Assembly (NCBI GenBank): GCA_044225565.1
Contig: JBGAIL010000116.1
Coordinates: 1-15,135 of the forward strand
Direction of reading: 5' to 3'
DNA length: 15,135 bases
Source: CAVXAE01 sp044225565
GTDB lineage: Bacteria; Pseudomonadota; Gammaproteobacteria; Steroidobacterales; Steroidobacteraceae
The first letter of the stretch is position 1. Each line of letters starts with the position of its first letter. Positions 1 to 7,210 of the stretch are shown in pieces. Under the pieces are notes generated by a model. That model was given only the letters and a program-made list of their open reading frames with translations. It was not told the DNA's origin and ran no database searches. The translations under genes and the position numbers were made by a program.

Positions 1-687
1 CAGCTGGTGGCGGTTCGCGACCAGCTGCTGCACGACGTGAGCCACGAGCTGCGCTCGCCGCTCGCGCGCCTGGCCCAGGCCATCGCGCTGTTGCGGCAGG
101 ACCCCTCACACGCCGCCGCATCCTTCGAGCGCATCGAAACCGAAGTGCGGCGCCTCGATGAGCTGGTGGGCGAGCTGCTGTCGCTCGCGCGGGCGGAAAG
201 CGGCGAATCGACCCGCGACAGCTATTTCGACCTGCCGGAGCTCATCGAGACCGTCATGGCGAACGCGGCCTTCGAGGCCGAAGGCCGTGGCGTCTCGGTC
301 CGGCTGCGCGACGTCGGAGGCCGTGAAGGCATCGTGCGCGGCAATGCGGAGCTGATGCGCCGTGCGCTCGAGAACATCGTGCGCAATGCCATCTACTTCA
401 CGCCCGAGGAAGGGACCGTGGAAGTCGCCCTGACCATCGAGCAGGCCGCCGGCCAGTTCGTCGTGGAGGTCTCCGACGAAGGCCCGGGCGTGCCCTCGGG
501 CAAGGTCGACGAGATGTTCGATCCGTTCGTGCGCCTGGACGAGTCCTCCGAGCGCAAGGGCTACGGCCTCGGGCTCGCCATCGCGAGGCGCGCGGTGCTG
601 GCGCTCGGCGGGTCGATCAGGGCGAGGAATCGCGAGCCCGCGGGGCTCGTCGTCACCGTGACGTTGCCGATCCACCCGTTCGAATAA
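1..687 (+). CDS. Sensor histidine kinase, C-terminal part (5' end outside window)
   Basis: Only the cytoplasmic kinase core is present; the reading frame is open to the first base, so sensor, membrane and HAMP parts lie upstream of the window. The H-box reads HDVSHELRSPLARL, with the phosphoacceptor His at residue 15 of the visible fragment. The ATP-binding domain follows: N-box (NIVRNAIYFTPEEG), G1 box (DEGPGVP), F box (DPFVRLDESS) and G2 box (GYGLGLAIARR). This order is that of the HisKA plus HATPase_c class and looks most like CpxA/OmpR-family partner kinases. Its cognate regulator is probably upstream. The protein should autophosphorylate on His and pass phosphate to a response regulator at the inner membrane. 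The next gene has its own promoter, so it is probably not part of this operon. Family is certain; the signal sensed cannot be told. Confidence 0.93.
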   Translation, partial: QLVAVRDQLLHDVSHELRSPLARLAQAIALLRQDPSHAAASFERIETEVRRLDELVGELLSLARAESGESTRDSYFDLPELIETVMANAAFEAEGRGVSVRLRDVGGREGIVRGNAELMRRALENIVRNAIYFTPEEGTVEVALTIEQAAGQFVVEVSDEGPGVPSGKVDEMFDPFVRLDESSERKGYGLGLAIARRAVLALGGSIRARNREPAGLVVTVTLPIHPFE

Positions 688-720
688 GTGAAATACCGGC
701 CTCCCGCATCGATTCTCCAG

Positions 721-748
721 TTGAAAAATTCCATATGTGCTTCATAAT
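721..748 (+). promoter_or_regulatory. Sigma-70-type promoter of the DUF6502/DUF5666 operon
   Basis: TTGAAA (721-726) and CATAAT (743-748) are separated by 16 bp, each 5 of 6 bases from consensus, in an AT-rich patch that contrasts with the GC-rich surroundings. The predicted transcription start (about 755) lies almost on the ATG at 758, so the message would be nearly leaderless; no Shine-Dalgarno sequence precedes that ATG. Confidence 0.6.
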
Positions 749-764
749 GTCTCATATATGGAAT
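728..764. promoter_or_regulatory. Inverted-repeat operator candidate centred on the -10 box
   Basis: Arms ATTCCATATGTG (728-739) and CATATATGGAAT (753-764) are reverse complements at 11 of 12 positions, with the outer nine bases perfect. The 13-base spacer holds the -10 hexamer, and the right arm contains the start codon of the following gene. A dimer bound here would block the promoter. The likely binder is unknown; the downstream DUF6502 protein, which has a helix-turn-helix-like segment, is a reasonable guess for autoregulation. Confidence 0.55.
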
Positions 765-1573
765 CTCAGCCGTCACCTGCCATTCGCGCGTGCGAGCGCT
801 GGCTGCGTCCCGCAGCGCGCTGGCTGCTGCGCTCGGGGGTGACCTGGAAGGAATTCGCAGCGATCTCGAGGGGCGTGTTCGTCTCGACGGCCACCGACGA
901 GTTCGGAGTGAAGGGCCGCCCCACCAATGTCTCCCGCGTCGCCCTCCTCACTGGCCTCACGCGCCGTGACGTCCGCAAGCAGCTCGATCTGCAGGCGGAG
1001 ACTTCGCCCCCACCCGAGGACGCGCTCACGCACGCCACCCGCGTTTTGTCCGCATGGCACCAGGATCCCGCCTATGTCGACGAAGCCGGGCGACCCCGTC
1101 TGCTGGATGCGGAAGGCCCCGCACCGAGCTTTGCCGCTCTGCTGAAGGCACACGCAGGCGACATTCCCCATCGAGCGCTCACGAAGGAGCTCGTGCGCGC
1201 CGGCTCCGTACGGGTGGATCCGGACGGCCGGATGGAAGCGTTGAAGCGTTACTACATGCCGCGGCAGATGGACCCTGCGGCCGTGACTCGCGCCGGCGAG
1301 GTGCTCACCGATCTGTTCACGACGGTTGAATTCAATCTCTCGCGCAAGCCACGCGACCCTTCGCGCTTCGAAGGCCGCGCGCACAGCCGCCGCGTCGATG
1401 CCCGCGCGGTGCCGGCTTTTCGCGAATTCCTGGAGCGCGAGGGACAGCAGTTCCTGGAGCGCATCGACGACTGGCTCACCGCGCACGAAGCGGCGCCGAG
1501 CCAGCCAGGTGCCCGCACGGTGAGGCTGGGCGCCGGACTCTACGCAATACACGACTCTGGAGAGACCGCATGA
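758..1573 (+). CDS. DUF6502 family protein, possible DNA-binding regulator
   Basis: This 271-residue protein resembles the DUF6502 family, whose function is unknown. It opens with the typical segment around WLRPAARWLLRSGVTWKEF (about 15-33), followed by a region (about 50-76) where NVSRVALLTGLTRRDVRK has the look of a helix-turn-helix. The rest is soluble and charged, with no signal peptide or membrane span, so it should stay in the cytoplasm. I chose the ATG at 758 because the family N-terminus fits and the predicted transcription start is about 755; an in-frame ATG at 737 would lie upstream of that start. Neither has a ribosome-binding site. Its stop overlaps the next start (ATGA, 1570-1573), showing translational coupling to the first DUF5666 lipoprotein. 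Regulating the lipoproteins is an inference from the HTH-like segment and gene order. Confidence 0.8.
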   Translation: MESQPSPAIRACERWLRPAARWLLRSGVTWKEFAAISRGVFVSTATDEFGVKGRPTNVSRVALLTGLTRRDVRKQLDLQAETSPPPEDALTHATRVLSAWHQDPAYVDEAGRPRLLDAEGPAPSFAALLKAHAGDIPHRALTKELVRAGSVRVDPDGRMEALKRYYMPRQMDPAAVTRAGEVLTDLFTTVEFNLSRKPRDPSRFEGRAHSRRVDARAVPAFREFLEREGQQFLERIDDWLTAHEAAPSQPGARTVRLGAGLYAIHDSGETA

Positions 1574-2994
1574 AAACCACCCTCTTCCTACGCAGCCTCG
1601 CGGCAACTGCCTGCGTCGCAGTGCTCCTGCAGGCGTGCGGAGCCGACACGGTTGCGGGCATCGACCGCGGTGGCGCGCCGGTCGTCGCTTCCGGAGTGGT
1701 CACGGGCTTCGGCAGCATCTTCGTGAACGGCGTCGAGTACGACACGAGCGACGCCACGTTCCAGATCGGCGGCCGCACGGGCTCGGAAGCCGACCTGCGG
1801 GTGGGTTACGTCGTGACGGTCGTCGGCACGCTCGATGAGGGCAGCACCACGCGGGGCAAAGCGGAAAGCGTGTCGTTCCGGGCCTCGGTGCGCGGTCCAG
1901 TGGAAGCCCTCGACCTCGAGGCCGGCACGCTCGACGTGCTCGGCCAGAAGGTTCGCATCACGGACGCGACCTCCTTCGGCGATGGCATCAGCACGCGCGG
2001 CCTCGCCGGGCTCAGCGTGGGAACGGTCGTCGAGATCAGCGGCTTCCCCGGCTCGGACGGCGACATCGTCGCCACCCGGGTGGAGCTGGACGACGGCACG
2101 GACATCGAGGCCACCGGCGCGGTGAGCGATCTCGACGCCGCGGCGATGCGCTTCAGCATCAACGCCCTGCGCGTGGACTACTCGCAGGCCGAGCTCGAAG
2201 GCTTCGGCAGCTCCGGGCCGCAGAACGGCGATACCGTCGAGGTGGAAGGCACGATGCTCGATGCCGACGGCGTGCTGATCGCGACGCACGTCGAGCGCGA
2301 GGATGGCCCCTCCTTCGCCGCATCGGAGCGCGCGGAGATCGAAGGACTGGTGACGCGCTTCGGATCGTCGACGGACTTCTCGGTGAGCGGCCAGCCGGTC
2401 GTCACGAATTCGTCGACCGTCTTCGAGAACGGCTCCGCAGCCGATCTCGCGCTCGACGTCGCCGTGGAGGTCGAAGGCACGGTGGACGGCCAGGGCCGGC
2501 TCGTCGCGGAAGAAGTGGAGTTCCGCATCGCGGGATCCTCCGAGATCAGCGGAACCGTGTCGGCCGTGAATGCCGCCGATGGCACGCTCGAGGTGTCCGG
2601 CGTTCGCGTCTCGGTCACCGCCACCACGCGCTTCGAGGACCACAGCGACGCACGGGTCACTCATTTCTCGCTGGCCAACGTGGCCGTGGGGGACTACGTC
2701 GAGGTCCGCGGGCACGAGAGCGACGACGGGCTGATCGCCACGCTCCTCGAGCGCGACGACGCGGACGATTCGGAAGTGGAGATCAGCGGGATCGTGCGCT
2801 CCGTGGCCGCGCCCGAGCTGGTCGTGCTCGGCGCCACGGTGGTGACGAATGCCGGCACGCAATTCAGGGACGAGAACGAGAACGCGTTGAGCGCCGACGC
2901 GTTCTTCGCCGCGGCGCCAGGCCGCCGCGTCGAGATCGACGGAGAGTGGATCGGCGGCGCGATCCAGGCCGAAGAGGCGCAGCTCGAAGACTGA
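1570..2994 (+). CDS. DUF5666 domain-containing lipoprotein, six repeats (first copy)
   Basis: A 474-residue predicted lipoprotein: basic N-terminus, hydrophobic stretch, and lipobox LQAC with lipidated Cys23. The mature part consists of six repeats of about 65-80 residues beginning near 41, 107, 181, 257, 326 and 405. Each has the pattern [SEA]G-hydrophobic-V, a short strand pair, then a V-G-x-x-V-E-V-x-G segment, as in DUF5666. The predicted fold is all-beta, OB- or barrel-like. Repeat 3 carries VDYSQAELEGF, which recurs in repeat 3 of the next gene. The final repeats are joined by an acidic linker (ERDDADDSEVE, near 394-404). The ATG overlaps the upstream stop and has GGAGAG six bases before it. 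No residue 2 Asp is present (Lys2), so outer-membrane sorting is likely. Family function is unknown; a cell-surface or periplasmic binding role is only a guess. Confidence 0.85.
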   Translation: MKTTLFLRSLAATACVAVLLQACGADTVAGIDRGGAPVVASGVVTGFGSIFVNGVEYDTSDATFQIGGRTGSEADLRVGYVVTVVGTLDEGSTTRGKAESVSFRASVRGPVEALDLEAGTLDVLGQKVRITDATSFGDGISTRGLAGLSVGTVVEISGFPGSDGDIVATRVELDDGTDIEATGAVSDLDAAAMRFSINALRVDYSQAELEGFGSSGPQNGDTVEVEGTMLDADGVLIATHVEREDGPSFAASERAEIEGLVTRFGSSTDFSVSGQPVVTNSSTVFENGSAADLALDVAVEVEGTVDGQGRLVAEEVEFRIAGSSEISGTVSAVNAADGTLEVSGVRVSVTATTRFEDHSDARVTHFSLANVAVGDYVEVRGHESDDGLIATLLERDDADDSEVEISGIVRSVAAPELVVLGATVVTNAGTQFRDENENALSADAFFAAAPGRRVEIDGEWIGGAIQAEEAQLED

Positions 2995-3014
2995 CCGAGA
3001 GATCCGGGACAAGC

Positions 3015-3034
3015 GGCACGCCACGCAGCGTGCC
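3015..3034 (+). other. Stem-loop between the two DUF5666 genes
   Basis: GGCACGC (3015-3021) pairs perfectly with GCGTGCC (3028-3034) around a six-base loop, in the 71-bp gap between the lipoprotein genes. There is no T tract, so it is not an intrinsic terminator; mRNA stabilisation or processing that unbalances the two gene products is possible. Confidence 0.4.
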
Positions 3035-3065
3035 TCCGATCAGTTACGAGCCATGTGAGGTTGTC

Positions 3066-4520
3066 ATGAAATTCGATTCCAGTTTCCTCCCCCTCGCGGG
3101 GGCCTGCAGTCTGCTGCTCGCCGGATGCGGTGGCGGCGATTCCTCCACGTCGGGCGAACCGACGCCACCGGCGGCCACGACCGCAATCAGCACTTCAGGC
3201 GTGATCACCGGCTTCGGCAGCGTGATCGTCAACGGCGTGCGGTACGAGACCACCGCAACCGAGTTCAGCGACGACGGCGATGCGATCTCGCAGGACGAGC
3301 TCGCGGTCGGCCAGTTCGTGCGGCTGAACGGCGAGATCTCCGCGTCCGGCGAGGCGCATGCCCTTTCCGTGGAGCGCGACGATCTGCTCGAAGGCCCCAT
3401 CAGCGCCATCGACGCGGCTGCCGGGCGGCTGGTCGTGCTCGGCCAGACGGTGATCGTGGATGCGGACACCTCCTTCGACGCCCGCATCTCGCCTGCCTCC
3501 ATCACCGGCCTCGCCGTCGGAGACTGGATCGAAGTCGACGGCCTGCCCGGTGCCGATGACACGATCCACGCAACGCGCATCGAGCCCGCGTCCGCCGGAG
3601 GCGAGATGGAAGTGACCGGCACCGTGCGCCAGCTGGACACCGCGGCGCGCACGTTCGTCGTCGGCGAGCTCGCGGTCGACTACTCACAGGCGACGCTCGA
3701 GGACTTTCCTTCGACGGGGGTCGCGGCAGGCCATCTCGTCGAGGTGAAAGGCAATGCCCTGGGCGGCGGCGGAGAGCTGATCGCGACCGAGCTCGAGCTG
3801 AAGACCCTGGTGAGCCGCGACGACGATGACGACGACCGCGAGGTCGAGCTCGAAGGCTACGTCACGCGCTTCGCGTCCGCTTCCGACTTCGACGTCGGCG
3901 GTCACCGCGTGTCCACGAGCGGCTCCACGAGCTTCGAGGGTGGCGTGGCTTCGGACCTGGCCCTGGGCGTCAAGGTCGTCGTCGAAGGCTCGCTGGATGC
4001 GGCAGGCACGCTGGTCGCGGACGAAGTCGAGATCCGCCGCCGCGGCGACGCCCGCATCACCGGAGCCATCGAGGTCATCGACGCCGAGGCGAAGGTGATC
4101 ACGGTGCTAGGCATCGACGTCCAGCTCGACGGCAGGACGCGCTTCGAGGACCGCACCGCTCTCGACGATGCGTTCCTGTCCGCCGCCCGCCTCGCCGTCG
4201 GCGATTGGGTGGAGATCCACGGCTACGAGGATCCCGCTCTCGCCGGTCGAGTGCTCGCGACGCGTCTCGAGCGCGAGGACGACGACGACCAGGAAGTCGA
4301 GCTGCGCGGCGAAGCGCAGGCAGTGAGCGCGCCGGCCCTGACCATCCTCGGCGTGCAGATCGAGACCCATGCCGGCACACGGTTCAGCGACAACGACGTG
4401 ACCATCGATGCGGCCACGTTCTTCGCGCAGGCCGCCGGTCGCCTCGTGGAAGTGGACGGCACCTGGGACGGCGCCACCCTCGTGGCGGCGGAAGTGGAGC
4501 TGGAGGATCGCGCCCCTTGA
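3066..4520 (+). CDS. DUF5666 domain-containing lipoprotein, six repeats (second copy)
   Basis: A 484-residue paralogue of the preceding lipoprotein. The signal ends in lipobox LAGC with Cys21, followed by a low-complexity Gly/Ser/Pro/Thr stretch (22-40) suited to a flexible tether. Six DUF5666-type repeats begin near 44, 109, 183, 262, 331 and 412, nearly the same spacing as in the first copy, and repeat 3 again holds VDYSQATLEDF. Two linkers are unusually acidic: a run of six Asp at 252-257 and EREDDDDQEVE at 402-412. I chose the ATG at 3066 because GAGG ends five bases upstream and it places the signal peptide at the N-terminus; an open frame continues upstream to 2946 but overlaps the previous gene. 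The gene is last in the operon, before the terminator at 4564. Function is unknown; metal binding by the Asp runs is speculative. Confidence 0.85.
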   Translation: MKFDSSFLPLAGACSLLLAGCGGGDSSTSGEPTPPAATTAISTSGVITGFGSVIVNGVRYETTATEFSDDGDAISQDELAVGQFVRLNGEISASGEAHALSVERDDLLEGPISAIDAAAGRLVVLGQTVIVDADTSFDARISPASITGLAVGDWIEVDGLPGADDTIHATRIEPASAGGEMEVTGTVRQLDTAARTFVVGELAVDYSQATLEDFPSTGVAAGHLVEVKGNALGGGGELIATELELKTLVSRDDDDDDREVELEGYVTRFASASDFDVGGHRVSTSGSTSFEGGVASDLALGVKVVVEGSLDAAGTLVADEVEIRRRGDARITGAIEVIDAEAKVITVLGIDVQLDGRTRFEDRTALDDAFLSAARLAVGDWVEIHGYEDPALAGRVLATRLEREDDDDQEVELRGEAQAVSAPALTILGVQIETHAGTRFSDNDVTIDAATFFAQAAGRLVEVDGTWDGATLVAAEVELEDRAP

Positions 4521-4545
4521 GCCATTGAGATCGAGATCGCATCCC

Positions 4546-4592
4546 GGACCTCGCGGTCCTTTGGCGGGCGGCCCAACCGCCCGCTTTTTTTT
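4546..4592 (+). terminator. Intrinsic terminator of the DUF5666 operon
   Basis: The main hairpin is GCGGGCGG (4564-4571), loop CCCAA, CCGCCCGC (4577-4584), followed directly by eight T (4585-4592). A small hairpin, GGACC-TCGC-GGTCC (4546-4559), precedes it. The T tract lies only on the plus-strand side, so it serves the DUF5666 operon and not the minus-strand gene ending at 4597. Confidence 0.9.
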
Positions 4593-4596
4593 GCGC

Positions 4597-6177
4597 TCAG
4601 GAACGGCCGGAGCTGCTGCGCAGCAGCAGGTTCCGGGTCGGCAGGCGCCCCAGCGGATCGCCGAAATCTCCGCGCACGCGCGGCTTCACGAGCCGCTTGC
4701 TGACGCGGAAGAACAAGGGGATGACGGCCCCCTCCTCCAGCAATCGCGACTCGGCCAGCGCGAGCCCCTGCGCACGCTGCCGGGGATCTACCGTTTCGTC
4801 CGCGGCCCGATAGAGCGAGTCGAAGCCGGGGCTCGAATAGCCGAGCGTGTTCTGCGGATGGTGGCTGACGAAGATCTCCAGAAAGCCGGCGGCGTCCAGG
4901 TAGTCCGCCGACCAGCCGAGACGCACGAGGTCGCATTCCTGCGGCGCACGCCGCATCGCGAGAAAGACCTTCCACTCCATCTCCCGGAGGCGAAGCTCGA
5001 TGCCCAGGGCTTCGCGCCACATGTCGGCGACGGCGAGCGCGGTGCGTCGATGATTCTCGCTGGCATCGGTGCAGAGCGTCAGCGTTCGTGGTGGTGGAGC
5101 CCCTGCACTCCAGGATGCCAGGGTCCGTCGCGCCTCTTCCCGCCTCGCGGTCGCAGCCATGTCCGCCCATGCGTAGCGGGCTGGCTGCTGAAAGGGAAAG
5201 CCGTCGGGCACCCAACCGTAGGCCGGCTGCTCTCCGGCTCCGGTGATCCTGGAAACCAGACGCTCGCGGTCCACGGCCAGGGACAACGCCCTGCTCAGGG
5301 CCGCTACATCGCGCGGAGCGGCCCTCGTTCCGTGCGCGAGCCGTGTGAAGTTCAGGGCATACCCATATGTGGCGAGCAGCGGAGAAACATGGAGCTCTCC
5401 TGGAAGGTTGGCGCGCACCCAATCCAGGCGGGCATTGGGCACTTCGCTGGTCAGGTCGATGAGATCGCCGCGATACGAGCGCAGCTCCATGTCCAGATCC
5501 TCGACCGGTACATAGGTGACCCGGGCGATGGAGACGTGCGCCGCATCGCGATAGTGCTCGTTGCGCGCCAGCTTCACGTGCCGGTGAGGCTTCCATTCCA
5601 GCAAGCGGTAGGCCCCGTTCACTGGCCGCTTCGCCGCGTCATCGCTCAACAGCGGATGACGCGGTGCCGCGACGGGCAGAGCGAGGATGGCGGCAAGCGC
5701 GGGATCCGCTCGCGAGAGGTGCAGCTCCAGGCGGCCCGGGGCCGGCGTCTCAATCCGTTCGATCGCGGCCAGCCATCCCGCATTGGGCGCGGCAGTGGCT
5801 GGATCGAGCGCATGCCGCAACCCGGCGGCGAAGTGCTCGGCAGTCAGCCCATCGCCGTTGGACCAGCGCAGGCCTTCGCGCAATCGAAACGAGAGCGCCC
5901 GTCCGTTCGCGGTCACCGTCCACTCGGCTGCTGCGCCGCCTTCCAGGCCGTCGTGGGCAGTCTCGCGGGTCAATCCTTCATACAAATCGGCGAGGATGGC
6001 CAGGGACGCGGAATCGTCCGCGAGCTGCGGGTCCAATGTTCCAGGCTCACCGCCGTTTCCCCGACGCAGGATCGTATCGCTCGCAGCTGGAGCGCTGCGC
6101 TCCGCACAACCTGTGAGCATTGCCGCGATCAAGGCGGCAGCGACGAAACCGGGGGCCAGACGAAGAGTGACGATCAC
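4597..6177 (-). CDS. Peptide-type ABC transporter substrate-binding lipoprotein (SBP_bac_5/OppA-like)
   Basis: A 526-residue solute-binding protein. The signal peptide ends with lipobox LTGC (Cys24), anchoring the protein outside the inner membrane. The SBP family 5 opening GNGGEPGTLDPQ is at about 40-51, WSNGDGLTAEHF at about 105-116, an NGAYRLLEW-type segment follows, then SRALSLAVDRERLV, and near the C-terminus SADYLDAAGF and AVIPLFFRVSK, all placed as in OppA-like proteins. These bind oligopeptides or similar ligands for ABC import. I chose the GTG at 6177: it puts the signal at the N-terminus and lies 17 bases after the stop of the aldo/keto reductase. An open frame extends upstream through that gene but has no family similarity. 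No permease or ATPase gene is beside it within the window, so the transporter partner must be elsewhere. The ligand is not predictable. Confidence 0.88.
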   Translation of the reverse strand: MIVTLRLAPGFVAAALIAAMLTGCAERSAPAASDTILRRGNGGEPGTLDPQLADDSASLAILADLYEGLTRETAHDGLEGGAAAEWTVTANGRALSFRLREGLRWSNGDGLTAEHFAAGLRHALDPATAAPNAGWLAAIERIETPAPGRLELHLSRADPALAAILALPVAAPRHPLLSDDAAKRPVNGAYRLLEWKPHRHVKLARNEHYRDAAHVSIARVTYVPVEDLDMELRSYRGDLIDLTSEVPNARLDWVRANLPGELHVSPLLATYGYALNFTRLAHGTRAAPRDVAALSRALSLAVDRERLVSRITGAGEQPAYGWVPDGFPFQQPARYAWADMAATARREEARRTLASWSAGAPPPRTLTLCTDASENHRRTALAVADMWREALGIELRLREMEWKVFLAMRRAPQECDLVRLGWSADYLDAAGFLEIFVSHHPQNTLGYSSPGFDSLYRAADETVDPRQRAQGLALAESRLLEEGAVIPLFFRVSKRLVKPRVRGDFGDPLGRLPTRNLLLRSSSGRS

Positions 6178-6194
6178 GTGGCGCGAAGGGCGGC

Positions 6195-7124
6195 TCAGCT
6201 CGCCGCCGCCTCTGCGATCCGGGCGCGCAGCGCCTCGTCCGGCATCGGCGCCAGCCCCGCCTTCACGTTGTCCCGCATGTGCCGCGCTTTCGACGTCGCC
6301 GGAATCGCACAGGTGACGGCCGGGTGCGCGACGACGAACTTCAGGAGCAGCTGCGCCCAGCTCGTGCACTCGAGCTCGGCGGCAAACGCCGGCATGGGCT
6401 TTTGCGCCAGCCGTCCCAGCAGCCCGCCGCTCGCGAACGGCCGGTTGGCGATTACCGCCACACCCCGCTGCCGCGCCACTTCGAGCACGCGCCGCTCTGC
6501 CTCGCGCTCTGCAACGGAATAATTGATCTGCACGAAATCCAGCGGCCGCGATTCCAGGACGCGCGCAACCTCGTCGTGCGCGCTCGCCGTGTAATGCGTG
6601 ATGCCGACGTAGCGCACGCGGCCCTCCCTCTTCCAGCCCGCGAGCGTATCGAGATGCGTGCCGACGTCCACGAGATTGTGCACCTGCATGAGATCCAGCT
6701 TCTCCACGCGCAGCTTGCGCATCGAAGCTTCCATTTGCCGGATGCCCGCCTCCCTGCCTGACGTCCACACCTTCGTGGCCATGAAGAACGCCGGCTTCGA
6801 CTTCATGCCGGCCACCAGATCCCCCACCACGCCCTCCGACTTGCCGTACATCGGCGAGGAATCGATGAGCGTCGCACCGCCTTCCGCCAACGCGCGCAGC
6901 ACTTCCTCCAGAGGCTCCCGCTCGGCCGCGCTGCTGCCGACGTCGAAGGTCTGCCAGGTGCCCATGCCGATGACCGGCAGTGCCTCGCCCGTCGCGGGAA
7001 TTCTCTTTGTGAGCATTGCTGGTCTCCCTTCACGCCCGGTCGCGCCCTGATCCTGCGCGGCCGCCAGGGCGGCGAGTGAAAGTGTGCCGGCCGCCAGGAA
7101 CTCGCGTCGACTCAGGTCGGACAT
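6195..7124 (-). CDS. Aldo/keto reductase with Tat signal peptide
   Basis: A 309-residue NAD(P)H-dependent oxidoreductase of the aldo/keto reductase family. The catalytic tetrad is visible: Asp88 and Tyr93 (LIDSSPMYG), Lys118 (MATKVW) and His149 (MQVHN). The GITHY strand (174-178) and IPATSK near the C-terminus (274-279) fit the family, the latter being in the cofactor-binding area. The N-terminus MSDLSRREFLAAG plus a hydrophobic stretch to about 23 is a twin-arginine signal, predicting export of the folded, cofactor-loaded enzyme. The ATG at 7124 is preceded by GGAGGG nine bases upstream; an in-frame start at 7184 would bury the Tat motif internally. It is followed after 17 bases by the solute-binding lipoprotein gene, so the two are probably cotranscribed. 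The substrate is unknown. Confidence 0.92.
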   Translation of the reverse strand: MSDLSRREFLAAGTLSLAALAAAQDQGATGREGRPAMLTKRIPATGEALPVIGMGTWQTFDVGSSAAEREPLEEVLRALAEGGATLIDSSPMYGKSEGVVGDLVAGMKSKPAFFMATKVWTSGREAGIRQMEASMRKLRVEKLDLMQVHNLVDVGTHLDTLAGWKREGRVRYVGITHYTASAHDEVARVLESRPLDFVQINYSVAEREAERRVLEVARQRGVAVIANRPFASGGLLGRLAQKPMPAFAAELECTSWAQLLLKFVVAHPAVTCAIPATSKARHMRDNVKAGLAPMPDEALRARIAEAAAS

Positions 7125-7192
7125 CTGCAACGCCCTCCACCGCCGGAAACGGAAAGCGTACCGGCAGGGCCGACCTGTGGCCACACGATTCT

Positions 7193-7201
7193 TGCTATCG
7201 T
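7193..7201 (+). promoter_or_regulatory. Possible extended -10 promoter of the kinase-regulator operon
   Basis: TGCTATCGT is an extended -10 element (TGn plus TATCGT, 4 of 6). No good -35 box is seen. It would start transcription about 7208, three bases before the ATG at 7211, which has no Shine-Dalgarno sequence. Weak on sequence alone. Confidence 0.25.
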
Positions 7202-7210
7202 CGGGCAGTC

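Noticed and set aside
1588..3024. 478-codon open frame on the minus strand
   Set aside because: Antisense of the first DUF5666 gene; the His/Arg/Asp-rich translation shows no domain, and the plus-strand frame has a lipobox and repeats.
3818..3838. GAC/GAT repeat as a microsatellite
   Set aside because: It is an Asp codon run with mixed codons inside a coding repeat linker, better described at the protein level.
4223..5596. 457-codon open frame on the minus strand crossing the terminator
   Set aside because: Overlaps the solute-binding protein in another frame and runs through the operon terminator; no coding signature.
4408..6522. 704-codon open frame on the plus strand
   Set aside because: It is the antisense of the solute-binding protein and reductase genes. 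Its translation has no family features, is rich in Arg/Gly/Pro as expected from GC-rich shadow frames, and the minus-strand genes have clear motifs.
6178..6768. N-terminal extension of the solute-binding protein frame
   Set aside because: The frame is open upstream but overlaps the reductase gene and would bury the lipoprotein signal; the GTG at 6177 gives a normal lipoprotein.
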